Shown in pieces: positions 46,263 through 55,583 of a DNA stretch of 64,000 nucleotides. The translations under genes and the position numbers were made by a program. Each line of letters begins with the position of its first letter. The stretch's first letter is position 1. The stretch spans positions 20,593-84,592 of the forward strand of contig NZ_QVMU01000020.1 in NCBI RefSeq assembly GCF_003605645.1, given 5' to 3'. The notes below the pieces were generated by a model that was given only the letters and a program-made list of their open reading frames with translations, was not told the origin of the DNA and ran no database searches. The stretch is from Vibrio sinensis. Lineage in GTDB: Bacteria; Pseudomonadota; Gammaproteobacteria; Enterobacterales; Vibrionaceae.

Positions 46263-48293
46263 TCAACTATTCAAGATAAATTGCTGGCGCAGTGTGCCTA
46301 TTTGATCTCGAATTTGTGCCGCCAATTCAAACTCTAAATCTTGAGCATGTTGATACATCTGTGCTTCAAGCTTACTAATCTCTTTCTCAAGATCTTTAGC
46401 TGATAATGATTGATAATTTTGAGATGGCTCTGCCACTTTGGACAAGGGCACCTGTTTATTGGTGCGTTGTTTCTTACTTTTTGCAATATCGCCAAGTTCC
46501 ATAATATCTTTGATATTGCGTTTTAGTGCCTGCGGTTTTAAACCATTCTCTTCATTGTAGGCATGCTGCTTTTCTCTACGACGTTCTGTCTCATCAATTG
46601 CCTTTTTCATCGATCCGGTAATTCGATCACCGTACAGAATCGCCTTGCCCTCTAGATTTCGAGCTGCACGCCCAATGGTTTGAATCAAAGAACGTTCTGA
46701 ACGAAGAAAGCCCTCTTTATCTGCATCTAGAATCGCCACCAGCGAGACTTCAGGCATATCCAAACCTTCTCGAAGTAAGTTGATACCAACGAGCACATCA
46801 AACTCACCTAAACGCAAGTCTCGAATAATCTCGACTCGCTCAACCGTATCAATATCCGAATGTAAATAACGAACTCGAACATCATGTTCTGCCAAATATT
46901 CAGTTAAATCTTCAGCCATACGCTTGGTAAGCGTGGTCACCAATACCCGTTCATTTTTGACCGCACGAATTCGAATCTCAGATAGAAGATCATCAACCTG
47001 CGTTGCAACCGGGCGAACTTCAATTTCAGGATCCAAAAGACCAGTTGGTCGAACCACCTGATCGGCGATATCACGTCCAGACTTTTCTAATTCATAAGGC
47101 CCAGGAGTAGCAGAGACAAAAATGGTTTGCGGTGCAATTGATTCAAACTCATCAAACTTTAGTGGGCGATTATCTAATGCCGATGGCAAACGAAAACCAA
47201 ATTCCACCAATGTTTCTTTTCGAGAGCGATCGCCTTTATACATCGCGCCAATTTGTGGAACTGTCACGTGTGATTCATCAATAACTAACAAACCATCGGC
47301 AGGTAAATAATCAAATAAAGTCGGTGGCGGCTCACCCTCTGTACGACCGCTTAGATAACGCGAATAGTTTTCTATGCCTGAACAGAAACCAAGTTCGTTC
47401 ATCATTTCAATATCGAATTGAGTTCGTTGAGAAATGCGCTGCTCTTCTAACAATTTATTATTATCTAGTAGATATTGTTTTCTATCGGCCAATTCGACTT
47501 TAATGTTTTCGACCGCTTCTAATATTCGCTCACGCGGAGTAACGTAGTGGGTTTTCGGATAAACAGTAAAACGAGGCAAGTCTCTTTGTTTTACTGCCCC
47601 AGTCAGTGGATCAAAAATACTGATATTGTCGATTTCATCATCAAACATTTCAATACGCACTGCATCTTGATCAGATTCCGCTGGGAAGATATCAATAACT
47701 TCACCACGAACTCGAAATTGGCCTCGTTCAAACGCGACATCATTACGGCTATATTGCAGCTCCGCGAGACGACGTAAAATATCTCGCTGATCCATAATAT
47801 CGCCACGACGTATATGAAGCATCATCTGTAGATAGGCTTGAGGATCTCCCAAACCATAAATGGCTGAAACAGAAGCGATGATAATGGCGTCTTTACGCTC
47901 TAGCAGTGCTTTTGTTGCAGAAAGTCGCATCTGTTCAATGTGAGCATTCACCGAAGCATCTTTTTCAATGAAGGTGTCTGTCGTCGGGACGTAAGCTTCA
48001 GGCTGGTAATAATCGTAGTAAGAGACAAAAAATTCGACGGCATTGTTGGGAAAGAATGATTTCATCTCACCATACAATTGAGCTGCCAGTGTTTTATTTG
48101 GTGCAAGTAGAATGGTTGGTCGCTGTGATTTTGCGATCACATTGGCTAAAGTAAATGTTTTACCAGATCCCGTCACCCCAAGTAGAGTTTGGTGAGCAAG
48201 CCCAGAATCAAGCCCATCAAATAGCTTGTCGATAGCCGCCGGTTGGTCACCCGATGGCTGATAATCAGAAACGAGATCAAAATGTTTACTCAT
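46263..48293 (-). CDS. uvrB: UvrABC excinuclease subunit B
   Basis: DNA damage-recognition helicase of nucleotide excision repair (676 residues; family about 670). Walker A TLLGVTGSGKTFT, the beta-hairpin with YYDYYQPEAYVP, DESHVT motif, helicase motifs GLDMPEVSLVAILDADKEGFLRS and QTIGRAARN, and a C-terminal UVR domain (ISKLEAQMYQHAQDLEFELAAQIRDQI). A LexA box lies 42 bases upstream. Confidence 0.97.
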   Translation of the reverse strand: MSKHFDLVSDYQPSGDQPAAIDKLFDGLDSGLAHQTLLGVTGSGKTFTLANVIAKSQRPTILLAPNKTLAAQLYGEMKSFFPNNAVEFFVSYYDYYQPEAYVPTTDTFIEKDASVNAHIEQMRLSATKALLERKDAIIIASVSAIYGLGDPQAYLQMMLHIRRGDIMDQRDILRRLAELQYSRNDVAFERGQFRVRGEVIDIFPAESDQDAVRIEMFDDEIDNISIFDPLTGAVKQRDLPRFTVYPKTHYVTPRERILEAVENIKVELADRKQYLLDNNKLLEEQRISQRTQFDIEMMNELGFCSGIENYSRYLSGRTEGEPPPTLFDYLPADGLLVIDESHVTVPQIGAMYKGDRSRKETLVEFGFRLPSALDNRPLKFDEFESIAPQTIFVSATPGPYELEKSGRDIADQVVRPTGLLDPEIEVRPVATQVDDLLSEIRIRAVKNERVLVTTLTKRMAEDLTEYLAEHDVRVRYLHSDIDTVERVEIIRDLRLGEFDVLVGINLLREGLDMPEVSLVAILDADKEGFLRSERSLIQTIGRAARNLEGKAILYGDRITGSMKKAIDETERRREKQHAYNEENGLKPQALKRNIKDIMELGDIAKSKKQRTNKQVPLSKVAEPSQNYQSLSAKDLEKEISKLEAQMYQHAQDLEFELAAQIRDQIGTLRQQFILNS

Positions 48294-48334
48294 ACTTACC
48301 CCAAATTACTTAACTCAACTTATTACTATTTTGT

Positions 48335-48350
48335 CTGTATATATATACAG
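48335..48350. promoter_or_regulatory. LexA (SOS) box of uvrB
   Basis: CTGTATATATATACAG, a full CTGT-N8-ACAG palindrome, in the promoter region of uvrB. Confidence 0.85.
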
Positions 48351-48399
48351 ACTCAAGTACTATGACTGAAATTAATCCCTATTTATTTAAATTGGCGAT

Positions 48400-48715
48400 T
48401 TAGGATCTAGATCCTAACAAAAGATCCTGTTATCATCCTCCGCCCTGCACATATTTCATTCGAATATTGTCTATTTTTCACTCACAGCTTATTCACAAAA
48501 TAGCTTATTTTTTACTCTTTCCTATGAAGATCAATTTTATCAACAGATCTTTTTAAACGATCTCTAAGCGCACAAAAAACCAGCAAACCTTTTATTTCTC
48601 TAGTGGTTAAAAAGAAACCAACTTGATCTTTTTCATTTCTCTGCACTTTAAATTCCACTGTTTGAATTTTGCTCAAGTTTCATTAACACACTTATCCACA
48701 ATTTTGGTGGATAAG
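48400..48715. other. DnaA-box and GATC cluster of unknown role
   Basis: Non-coding AT-rich stretch. Seven GATC sites start at 48404, 48410, 48423, 48529, 48546, 48559 and 48625, where about one is expected. Two DnaA boxes match TTATNCACA: TTATTCACA (48489-48497) and TTATCCACA (48692-48700); a near-box in the opposite strand (GGTGGATAA, 48706-48714) makes a 9-bp inverted repeat. GATCTTTTT occurs twice, resembling the E. coli 13-mers. Flanking genes (uvrB, tRNA-Asn) rule out oriC proper. Confidence 0.45.
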
Positions 48716-48847
48716 TAAACAGAGACCAATTGGCTCAAGGCCTACAGAAAAGTAAAGTTATTTTTAGCCTATTATTTTTACTTTTTTCGTTACTCCTATA
48801 TTGACACGAATCTGCCCTATCGTTACCATTCGAACCGCTTATGCAAT

Positions 48848-48923
48848 TCCCCCTTAGTTCAGTCGGTAGAACGGCGGACTGTTAATCCGTATGTCGCAAG
48901 TTCAAGTCTTGCAGGGGGAGCCA
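48848..48923 (+). tRNA. tRNA-Asn (anticodon GTT)
   Basis: 76-nt gene with acceptor TCCCCCT/AGGGGGA, discriminator G and encoded CCA. Anticodon loop CTGTTAA in stem GCGGA/TCCGT gives GTT. T arm GCAAGTTCAAGTCTTGC present. Confidence 0.97.
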
Positions 48924-48930
48924 AATTAGA

Positions 48931-48958
48931 AAAACCGCATCTCAGGATGCGGTTTTTT
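48931..48958 (+). terminator. Terminator of tRNA-Asn
   Basis: Stem AAAACCGCATC / GATGCGGTTTT with loop TCAG, followed by T's. Confidence 0.9.
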
Positions 48959-49337
48959 GCTTTCTAATCATCAGAGTTTTCTGAACCAAGACGACTTGAA
49001 GATTTTAGTCGGCAAAAAAAGTGTACCCAATGAATCTATGTCATTAGGTGAGCAAATGTAGGTAATACCGCTGCCATTTCAAGTAGGACAGGTATATGAA
49101 TTTCAGCCCTTAGACCCCATAAAACGGCAAAAAGATAGTCACTTACACTGATTGCTTGGCACTCACGTGATGACTTTCTCTCTCAACTAAACCCCTATCG
49201 TACTCATCAAACCATCTATATTTTCTTTAATTGCGTATAATTTTTACTCGGCAACGTAAAACCTTAGCTTTCCTTGGTTGTTATTGAGTCAGCAAAGCAG
49301 GATAATATTAGGATCGGAATTTCTTAACTATATAACT
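48959..49337. other. Intergenic region upstream of rnfA
   Basis: No gene seen. Holds a degenerate ERIC-like fragment (49023-49095, GTACCCAA to GGTATA) and a TATAAT -10-like box at 49236-49241 that could serve rnfA; no matching -35 found. Confidence 0.4.
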
Positions 49338-49919
49338 ATGACCGAATATTTTTTGTTATTGATCGGTACCGTACTGGTCAACAACTTTGTACTGGTAAAG
49401 TTTTTAGGCTTATGTCCATTTATGGGCGTGTCCAAAAAACTGGAAACTGCAATTGGTATGGGCTTGGCCACCACGTTCGTGCTGACCTTGGCCTCTGTTT
49501 GCGCCTATCTAGTAGAAAGCTACATTCTTGTGCCACTCGGCTTACAATATTTGCGAACGATGAGCTTTATTCTGGTCATCGCCGTCGTTGTACAATTTAC
49601 TGAAATGGTCGTTCACAAAACCAGCCCAACACTCTATCGTTTGCTCGGTATCTTCCTGCCTCTCATCACCACTAACTGTGCGGTGTTAGGTGTTGCACTG
49701 CTGAATATTAATGAAAATCATAATTTCATTGAGTCCATTATTTATGGGTTTGGTGCTGCGGTAGGCTTTTCTCTCGTACTGATTCTTTTTGCTTCTATGC
49801 GAGAACGAATTAATGCTGCCGATGTTCCGGGGCCTTTTAAAGGTGCCTCTATCGCGATGATCACCGCGGGTCTGATGTCACTGGCATTTATGGGCTTTAC
49901 AGGTTTGGTGAAGTTGTAA
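49338..49919 (+). CDS. rnfA: Rnf electron-transport subunit A
   Basis: Six-helix inner-membrane subunit (193 residues, as in V. cholerae) of the ion-translocating ferredoxin:NAD+ oxidoreductase (RsxA). Motif NNFVLVKFLGLCPFMGVS. A longer in-frame start at 49278 has no support; ATG 49338 begins the family start TEYFLLLIGTVLVNNF. Stop overlaps rnfB start (TAATG). Confidence 0.96.
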   Translation: MTEYFLLLIGTVLVNNFVLVKFLGLCPFMGVSKKLETAIGMGLATTFVLTLASVCAYLVESYILVPLGLQYLRTMSFILVIAVVVQFTEMVVHKTSPTLYRLLGIFLPLITTNCAVLGVALLNINENHNFIESIIYGFGAAVGFSLVLILFASMRERINAADVPGPFKGASIAMITAGLMSLAFMGFTGLVKL

Positions 49920-50503
49920 TGAGTTCTATCTTAATCGCTATTATTGCTATCGCTGCCTTAGCGGCAATCTTTGGCGCCATTCTTGGGTTCGCATCTATTC
50001 GCTTCAAAGTTGAAGCTGACCCAATCGTGGATCAAATCGACAATATTCTTCCGCAAACGCAATGTGGGCAATGTGGCTACCCTGGATGTCGCCCTTATGC
50101 TGAAGCGATTGCGAATGGTGACGCAATAAATAAATGCCCTCCAGGTGGTCAAGCTACCATTGAAAAACTTGCAGATTTAATGGGAGTAGACTCAACAGAA
50201 TCTGCTCACGACCTCGATAACGCTGTTAAGAAAGTCGCCTTTATTCATGAAGATATGTGTATTGGTTGCACTAAGTGCATTCAAGCATGCCCAGTAGATG
50301 CTATCGTCGGCGGCACAAAAGCATTACACACTGTGATTAAAGACGAATGTACAGGTTGTGATTTGTGTGTATCACCTTGCCCTACGGATTGTATTGAAAT
50401 GATTCCTGTAGCAACGACTACAGCAAGTTGGAAGTGGCAACTGGACGCCATTCCTGTTGTTGATATTACCCATTCTGCTCAGTCGCAGAATAGCGGGAAT
50501 TAA
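49919..50503 (+). CDS. rnfB: Rnf electron-transport subunit B
   Basis: Membrane-anchored Fe-S protein (194 residues). N-terminal helix; a 4-Cys cluster CGQCGYPGCRPYAEAI with a later CPPGG; two ferredoxin-type clusters CIGCTKCIQACP and CTGCDLCVSPCP. Takes electrons within the Rnf complex. Confidence 0.96.
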   Translation: MSSILIAIIAIAALAAIFGAILGFASIRFKVEADPIVDQIDNILPQTQCGQCGYPGCRPYAEAIANGDAINKCPPGGQATIEKLADLMGVDSTESAHDLDNAVKKVAFIHEDMCIGCTKCIQACPVDAIVGGTKALHTVIKDECTGCDLCVSPCPTDCIEMIPVATTTASWKWQLDAIPVVDITHSAQSQNSGN

Positions 50504-50511
50504 GGACCGGT

Positions 50512-53094
50512 ATGTTGTCACTTATTGAACAAATTAAATCTGGCGCACTTTGGGATTTCCCAGGTGGTGTGCACCCAGCAGAAAATAAAGCACAATCAAC
50601 TCAAGTTGCCGTGTCTCGTAGTGCCATTCCTCAAGAACTTGTATTACCTGTAAAACAACACATTGGTAAGCCGGGTACTATTATCGTTTCAGTTGGTGAT
50701 TCAGTCCTAAAGGGACAGCCATTAACTAAGTACGACACCAGCTTTATGTTGCCATTGCATGCGCCGACATCAGGCATAATTACTGCTATTGAGGCTCGTA
50801 CTACGGCTCACCCATCAGGGTTAGCTGAAACCTGTATCATCATTACACCAGATGGACAAGATCAGTGGATTGAGCGCCAGCCTATTGCTGATTTTACTCA
50901 ACGTACTCCTGATGAACTGATCGAGATAATCCGTCAAGCGGGCGTATCGGGTATGGGTGGTGCTGGTTTTCCAACCGCTAAAAAAATCCAATCTGGGTTA
51001 GCTCGCACTGATATTTTAATTGTCAATGCCGCTGAATGTGAACCTTACATCACGGCTGATGACGTACTAATGCAACAGTACGCCGAAGATATTATCCGTG
51101 GCATTGAAATCGTAGAGCATATTCTTAGCCCAAAACTTACGATTATCGGTATTGAAGACAATAAACCTGCTGCCGTTCGCGCTTTAGAAGCGGCAACTCA
51201 CCACAAAGCAGATATTGTGATTCGAGTTATCCCAACCAAATATCCATCCGGTGGTGAGAAGCAACTGATCAAAATCCTTACCAACAAAGAAGTGCCTAAC
51301 GACGGCATTCCTGCGGATATTGGTTTATTAGTTCAAAACGTTGGTTCCTTATACGCCATTAAGCGCGCTGTTTGTGACGGTGAACCACTCATCGAACGCA
51401 TCGTAACGCTAACCGGTAACACATTCGCTCAGCCACGTAATGTTTGGACTCTAATCGGAACGCCTGTTCAGGCTTTGCTCGATGAGTTTGATTACCGCGC
51501 TGACAAGAAATTACCTCGTCTAATTATGGGCGGTCCAATGATGGGATTCACATTGCCTCATGTGAATGTACCCATAACCAAAACAACCAACTGTATTCTG
51601 GCGCCTACTCGCAAAGAAATTGCACCTCGTGAATTCGAAATGGCCTGTATTCGTTGTGCTCAGTGTGCTGACGCCTGTCCTGCATCTCTTCTTCCACAAC
51701 AACTGCAATGGCATGCAAAAGCCGAAGAGTTCGATAAGTGTGAAGAGTTGAATATTAAGGATTGTATTGAATGTGGTGCTTGTGCCTTTGTCTGCCCAAG
51801 TGAGATCCCTCTTGTCCAATACTATCGCCAAGCCAAAGCAGAAATACGCTCCCGTAAAGAAGAAGCTGAATCAGCAGAGCGAGCAAGACAGCGTTTTGAA
51901 GATAAAAAATTGCGTCTCGAGCAAGACAAAATACAACGCGAGAATCGCTTCAAAAAAGCAGCGGATGATCGCCGCAACGAGATGAAAGCCAGCGGTGGCG
52001 ATGATGCAATTGCAGCCGCGATTGCTCGTGTAAAAGCACAACAAGCAAATACAACATCGACTGAAGCAGCAGTAAAACCTGCTGTTGCTGCAGCTATCGC
52101 TCGAGCGAAAGCTAAACAAGCACAAGCGCTTCAATCCGGACAAGTTGAACCAGATAACTCTGAAATGGTTAAACTTCGAGAAGAACGTAAACGCTTAGCC
52201 CGTGAACGCAAAGCGGAGAAAGAGCAATTAAGTGTCGAGCCAGCAACCAATGCTGTCGATTCTGATAATAAGAAGCAAGCTGTCGCAGATGCGATTGCCC
52301 GTGCTAAAGCTCGTAAAGCTAAAACAGAGCAAGCTACAACCTCAAGCGATGTAAGTCCAAGTGACGCGTTAGCTGACACTAACGAAACTGGAAGTACGGA
52401 CGTCGCGGTTGACCCGAAAAAAGCGGCGGTTGCTGCTGCAATTGCTCGTGCTAAAGCTCGTAAAACTAAAACGGAGCAAGCTATAGCGTCAAGCGAGGCA
52501 ACTCCAAGCGAAGCGTTAGCAGACACTAACGAAGCTGAAAGCACGGACATCGCGGTTGACCCGAAAAAAGCAGCAGTTGCTGCTGCAATTGCTCGCGCTA
52601 AAGCTCGCAAAGCTAAAACGGAGCAAGCTATAGCGCCAAGCGAGGCAACGCCAAGCGAAGCGTTAGCAGACACTAACGAAGCTGAAAGCACGAACGTCGC
52701 GGTTGACCCGAAAAAAGCAGCGGTTGCTGCTGCAATTGCTCGCGCTAAAGCTCGCAAAGCTAAAACAGAGCAAGCTACAGCATCAAGCGATACAGCTCCT
52801 AGTGAAGCGTTAGCAGACACTAACGAAGCTGAAAGCACGAACGTCGCGGTTGACCCGAAAAAAGCGGCGGTTGCTGCTGCAATTGCTCGCGCTAAAGCTC
52901 GCAAAGCTAAAACAGAGCAAGCTACAGCATCAAGCGATACAGCTCCTAGTGAAGCGTTAGCAGACACTAACGAAGCTGAAAGCACGGACGTCGCGGTTGA
53001 TCCGAAAAAAGCAGCAGTTGCTGCTGCAATTGCACGCGCTAAAGCACGTAAAGCTCAACAAGAACAAATAAAACAATCTGAGGAGAACGAGTAG
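50512..53094 (+). CDS. rnfC: Rnf electron-transport subunit C with long repeat tail
   Basis: NADH/flavin and Fe-S subunit (860 residues). Core about 1-460: SLBB/quinone-oxidoreductase-like fold with GVSGMGGAGFPTAKK, and two [4Fe-4S] clusters CIRCAQCADACP and CIECGACAFVCP. Tail about 460-860: charged, Ala/Lys-rich helices made of six 49-residue units (KKAAVAAAIARAKARKAKTEQA plus an acidic/Ser-Thr linker); the last unit is partial. Such tails are normal in gammaproteobacterial RnfC but the copy number varies. The coding tail is exactly 147 bp periodic. Confidence 0.95.
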   Translation: MLSLIEQIKSGALWDFPGGVHPAENKAQSTQVAVSRSAIPQELVLPVKQHIGKPGTIIVSVGDSVLKGQPLTKYDTSFMLPLHAPTSGIITAIEARTTAHPSGLAETCIIITPDGQDQWIERQPIADFTQRTPDELIEIIRQAGVSGMGGAGFPTAKKIQSGLARTDILIVNAAECEPYITADDVLMQQYAEDIIRGIEIVEHILSPKLTIIGIEDNKPAAVRALEAATHHKADIVIRVIPTKYPSGGEKQLIKILTNKEVPNDGIPADIGLLVQNVGSLYAIKRAVCDGEPLIERIVTLTGNTFAQPRNVWTLIGTPVQALLDEFDYRADKKLPRLIMGGPMMGFTLPHVNVPITKTTNCILAPTRKEIAPREFEMACIRCAQCADACPASLLPQQLQWHAKAEEFDKCEELNIKDCIECGACAFVCPSEIPLVQYYRQAKAEIRSRKEEAESAERARQRFEDKKLRLEQDKIQRENRFKKAADDRRNEMKASGGDDAIAAAIARVKAQQANTTSTEAAVKPAVAAAIARAKAKQAQALQSGQVEPDNSEMVKLREERKRLARERKAEKEQLSVEPATNAVDSDNKKQAVADAIARAKARKAKTEQATTSSDVSPSDALADTNETGSTDVAVDPKKAAVAAAIARAKARKTKTEQAIASSEATPSEALADTNEAESTDIAVDPKKAAVAAAIARAKARKAKTEQAIAPSEATPSEALADTNEAESTNVAVDPKKAAVAAAIARAKARKAKTEQATASSDTAPSEALADTNEAESTNVAVDPKKAAVAAAIARAKARKAKTEQATASSDTAPSEALADTNEAESTDVAVDPKKAAVAAAIARAKARKAQQEQIKQSEENE
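52270..53060 (+). repeat. 147-bp tandem repeat array inside rnfC
   Basis: The GTTGACCCGAAAAAAGC boundary recurs at 52408, 52555, 52702, 52849 and 52996, always 147 bases apart, with no indels. Units are near-identical at the 3' side and more divergent at the first copy. Each encodes 49 residues. Confidence 0.95.
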
Positions 53095-54140
53095 TGGCCT
53101 TTTTCATTGCCAGCTCACCACATGCGCATAGTCGTCGGAGTACTCCTGACTTAATGAAGCTAGTTGCGCTATGCGCTCTACCTGGACTCGCAGCTCAAAG
53201 CTACTTTTTTGGATGGGGAACACTCATTCAATTAGTTTTCGCTATCATCGTCGGGCTAAGTTTAGAAGCCGGCGTGATGCTATTACGCAAACGCCCGATT
53301 AAATCGGCGCTTCGCGACAATAGTGCGCTGGTAACGGCATGGCTTCTTGCTGTAGCCATACCGCCGCTATCTCCTTGGTGGCTAATTACCATTGGTCTTA
53401 TTTTCGCCATCGTAATCGCCAAGCACTTATACGGTGGTATTGGTCAAAATCTATTTAACCCAGCAATGATTGCTTATGTTGTACTGTTAATTTCATTCCC
53501 AGTACAAATGACCAGTTGGATTTCGCCAGTTTCACTGCAAGCAACACCTGTTTCATTCGCAGATGCGATCTCTTTGATCTTTACTGGCTTCAATATGGAA
53601 GGCTTGTCACTACAACAGATCCGAGCCGGAATTGATGGTATTACCATGGCTACGCCGCTGGATGCTTTTAAAACGGCACTGCATACAGGCAACACTGCTA
53701 CTGAAGCAATGAGACAACCTCAATTCGGTGCCTTTGCTGGTATTGGTTGGGAATGGGTAAACATTGCCTATCTTGCCGGCGGTTTAATGCTAATTAAACT
53801 GCGAGTCATCAGCTGGCATATTCCCGTCAGCTTTTTAGGCGGCCTGATTGTAATGAGCGGACTATTTATGCTGTTTGCTCCTGGCGAAACAGCTTCACCA
53901 TTAATGCATCTACTGTCTGGTGCGACCATGTTAGGTGCATTCTTTATTGCAACTGACCCTGTCTCTGCGTCAACAACAGTAAAAGGCCGATTAATCTTTG
54001 GTGCTTTTATTGGCGCAATGGTCTTTATTATTCGTAGTTGGGGTGGCTTCCCTGATGGTGTCGCTTTTGCGGTGCTACTCGCTAATATGTGTGTACCGAT
54101 GATCGACTACTACACTAAACCTCGAACATACGGTCACTAA
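53094..54140 (+). CDS. rnfD: Rnf electron-transport subunit D
   Basis: Polytopic membrane subunit (348 residues) carrying covalent FMN on the Thr of LLSGATMLGAFFIATDP (about residue 280). Starts with GTG that overlaps the rnfC stop by one base (TAGTG), AGGAG upstream. Part of the rnfABCDGE operon. Confidence 0.95.
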   Translation: MAFFIASSPHAHSRRSTPDLMKLVALCALPGLAAQSYFFGWGTLIQLVFAIIVGLSLEAGVMLLRKRPIKSALRDNSALVTAWLLAVAIPPLSPWWLITIGLIFAIVIAKHLYGGIGQNLFNPAMIAYVVLLISFPVQMTSWISPVSLQATPVSFADAISLIFTGFNMEGLSLQQIRAGIDGITMATPLDAFKTALHTGNTATEAMRQPQFGAFAGIGWEWVNIAYLAGGLMLIKLRVISWHIPVSFLGGLIVMSGLFMLFAPGETASPLMHLLSGATMLGAFFIATDPVSASTTVKGRLIFGAFIGAMVFIIRSWGGFPDGVAFAVLLANMCVPMIDYYTKPRTYGH

Positions 54141-54148
54141 GGAACAAA

Positions 54149-54784
54149 ATGTTAAACGCAATACGTAAAAATGGTGCGATTTTAGCTTTGTTTGCTTGCG
54201 CATCTACAGGTCTAGTGGCTCTAACGCAATATTTGACTAAGGACCAAATTCAACGCCAAGAACAAATTCAGCTCTTGTCCGTTCTTAATCAAGTAATACC
54301 AACAGAGATACACGATAACGATCTTTATAAATCATGTACCTTAGTAACGGCACCGTCTTTAGGCACCGATACCGCAATGCCAATGTATGTGGCAACGCTT
54401 AACGGTGAGCCAAGCGGTCTCGCCATCGAAGCCATTGCTCCTGATGGTTATAATGGTGCTATAAAAGTCATCGTCGGTATCGACAAAAATGGCGTTGTGA
54501 CCGGAACGCGAGTTCTTTCTCATCAAGAAACACCTGGACTGGGTGATAAAATCGATCTACGTGTTTCCGATTGGATCTTAAGCTTTGCGGGTAAATCGTT
54601 AACCGATCAAAATGCTGCGTCTTGGCGTGTACGTAAAGATGGCGGTCAATTTGACCAATTTACGGGCGCGACCATCACACCACGAGCAGTGGTGAAATCT
54701 GTTCGCAATACCTTAGATTATGTCAATAAAAACCGCGATACATTGTTAGCACAACCGTTTAACTGTGGAGGTAGCAATGACTGA
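54149..54784 (+). CDS. rnfG: Rnf electron-transport subunit G
   Basis: Single-helix periplasmic subunit (211 residues) with covalent FMN on the Thr of FTGATITPRAVV. N-terminal helix GAILALFACASTGLVALT. Overlaps the start of rnfE by 8 bases. Confidence 0.95.
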   Translation: MLNAIRKNGAILALFACASTGLVALTQYLTKDQIQRQEQIQLLSVLNQVIPTEIHDNDLYKSCTLVTAPSLGTDTAMPMYVATLNGEPSGLAIEAIAPDGYNGAIKVIVGIDKNGVVTGTRVLSHQETPGLGDKIDLRVSDWILSFAGKSLTDQNAASWRVRKDGGQFDQFTGATITPRAVVKSVRNTLDYVNKNRDTLLAQPFNCGGSND

Positions 54785-55469
54785 ACATAACACTCTGATG
54801 AAGAACGGGATGTGGAATAACAACCCAGCACTTGTTCAATTACTTGGCCTTTGTCCCTTACTTGCGGTTTCATCAACGGTAACGAACGCTCTAGGATTAG
54901 GTATTGCCACCATGTTGGTACTGGTTGGTTCTAATGTCACTGTCTCTTTGGTACGTGATTTTGTACCTAAAGATGTTCGTATTCCTGTATTTGTTATGAT
55001 CATTGCTTCACTCGTTACGTGTGTGCAATTACTGATGAATGCTTACGCTTACGGCTTGTATTTATCTCTAGGTATCTTTATCCCGTTAATTGTAACCAAC
55101 TGCATCATCATTGGCCGAGCGGAAGCATTCGCATCGAAAAATAATCCTATCGCATCGGCACAAGATGGCTTTTGGATGGGAATGGGCATGACCAGCGTAC
55201 TGGTTGTTCTTGGTGCGATGCGTGAAATTATAGGCAACGGTACACTATTTGATGGTGCCGACCTGCTGCTTGGACCTTGGGCTGCAGCACTACGCATTGA
55301 GATATTCCAGTTCAATAGCAGCTTCTTACTGGCCCTACTTCCACCCGGTGCATTTATTGGTGTCGGTTTACTTATTGCGCTCAAAAATGTCATCGATAAA
55401 CAACGTGAAGCTCGCCAACCAAAAGAACATAAGCCAACAATAGAAAGAGCCCGCGTCACCAATCAATAA
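54777..55469 (+). CDS. rnfE: Rnf electron-transport subunit E
   Basis: Six-helix membrane subunit (230 residues), homologue of RnfA: NPALVQLLGLCPLLAVSSTVTNALGLG. The ATG at 54777 is preceded by TGGAGG; an in-frame ATG at 54765 is less well placed. Last rnf gene before nth. Confidence 0.95.
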   Translation: MTEHNTLMKNGMWNNNPALVQLLGLCPLLAVSSTVTNALGLGIATMLVLVGSNVTVSLVRDFVPKDVRIPVFVMIIASLVTCVQLLMNAYAYGLYLSLGIFIPLIVTNCIIIGRAEAFASKNNPIASAQDGFWMGMGMTSVLVVLGAMREIIGNGTLFDGADLLLGPWAAALRIEIFQFNSSFLLALLPPGAFIGVGLLIALKNVIDKQREARQPKEHKPTIERARVTNQ

Positions 55470-55489
55470 ACTTATTTGGCTCTGATTAT

Positions 55490-55537
55490 GCTCCTTTGTA
55501 AAAAACGATGCTCACATAGCTGTTGATACAAAGGAGC
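55490..55537 (+). terminator. Long-loop stem after rnfE
   Basis: Arms GCTCCTTTGTA / TACAAAGGAGC with a 26-nt loop; may end or attenuate transcription before nth. Confidence 0.5.
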
Positions 55538-55583
55538 CATTCATATTTTAATAAAAACATAAGCCAAGGAAGCCGTCAGCCAT

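Noticed and set aside
48400..48715. Chromosomal origin (oriC)
   Set aside because: DnaA boxes and GATC sites are present, but dnaA, mioC or gidA neighbours and a full 13-mer/box array are not.
49278..49337. N-terminal extension of rnfA
   Set aside because: Added residues have no homology and no ribosome site; the ATG at 49338 gives the family length.
52131..52985. 284-codon open frame on the minus strand inside rnfC
   Set aside because: It repeats with the same 147-bp period and arises from Ala/Lys codon bias of the repeat; no ribosome site and no family match.
52270..53060. CRISPR-like regular repeat
   Set aside because: The repeat unit is coding, in frame and contains no spacers; it is an rnfC protein repeat.
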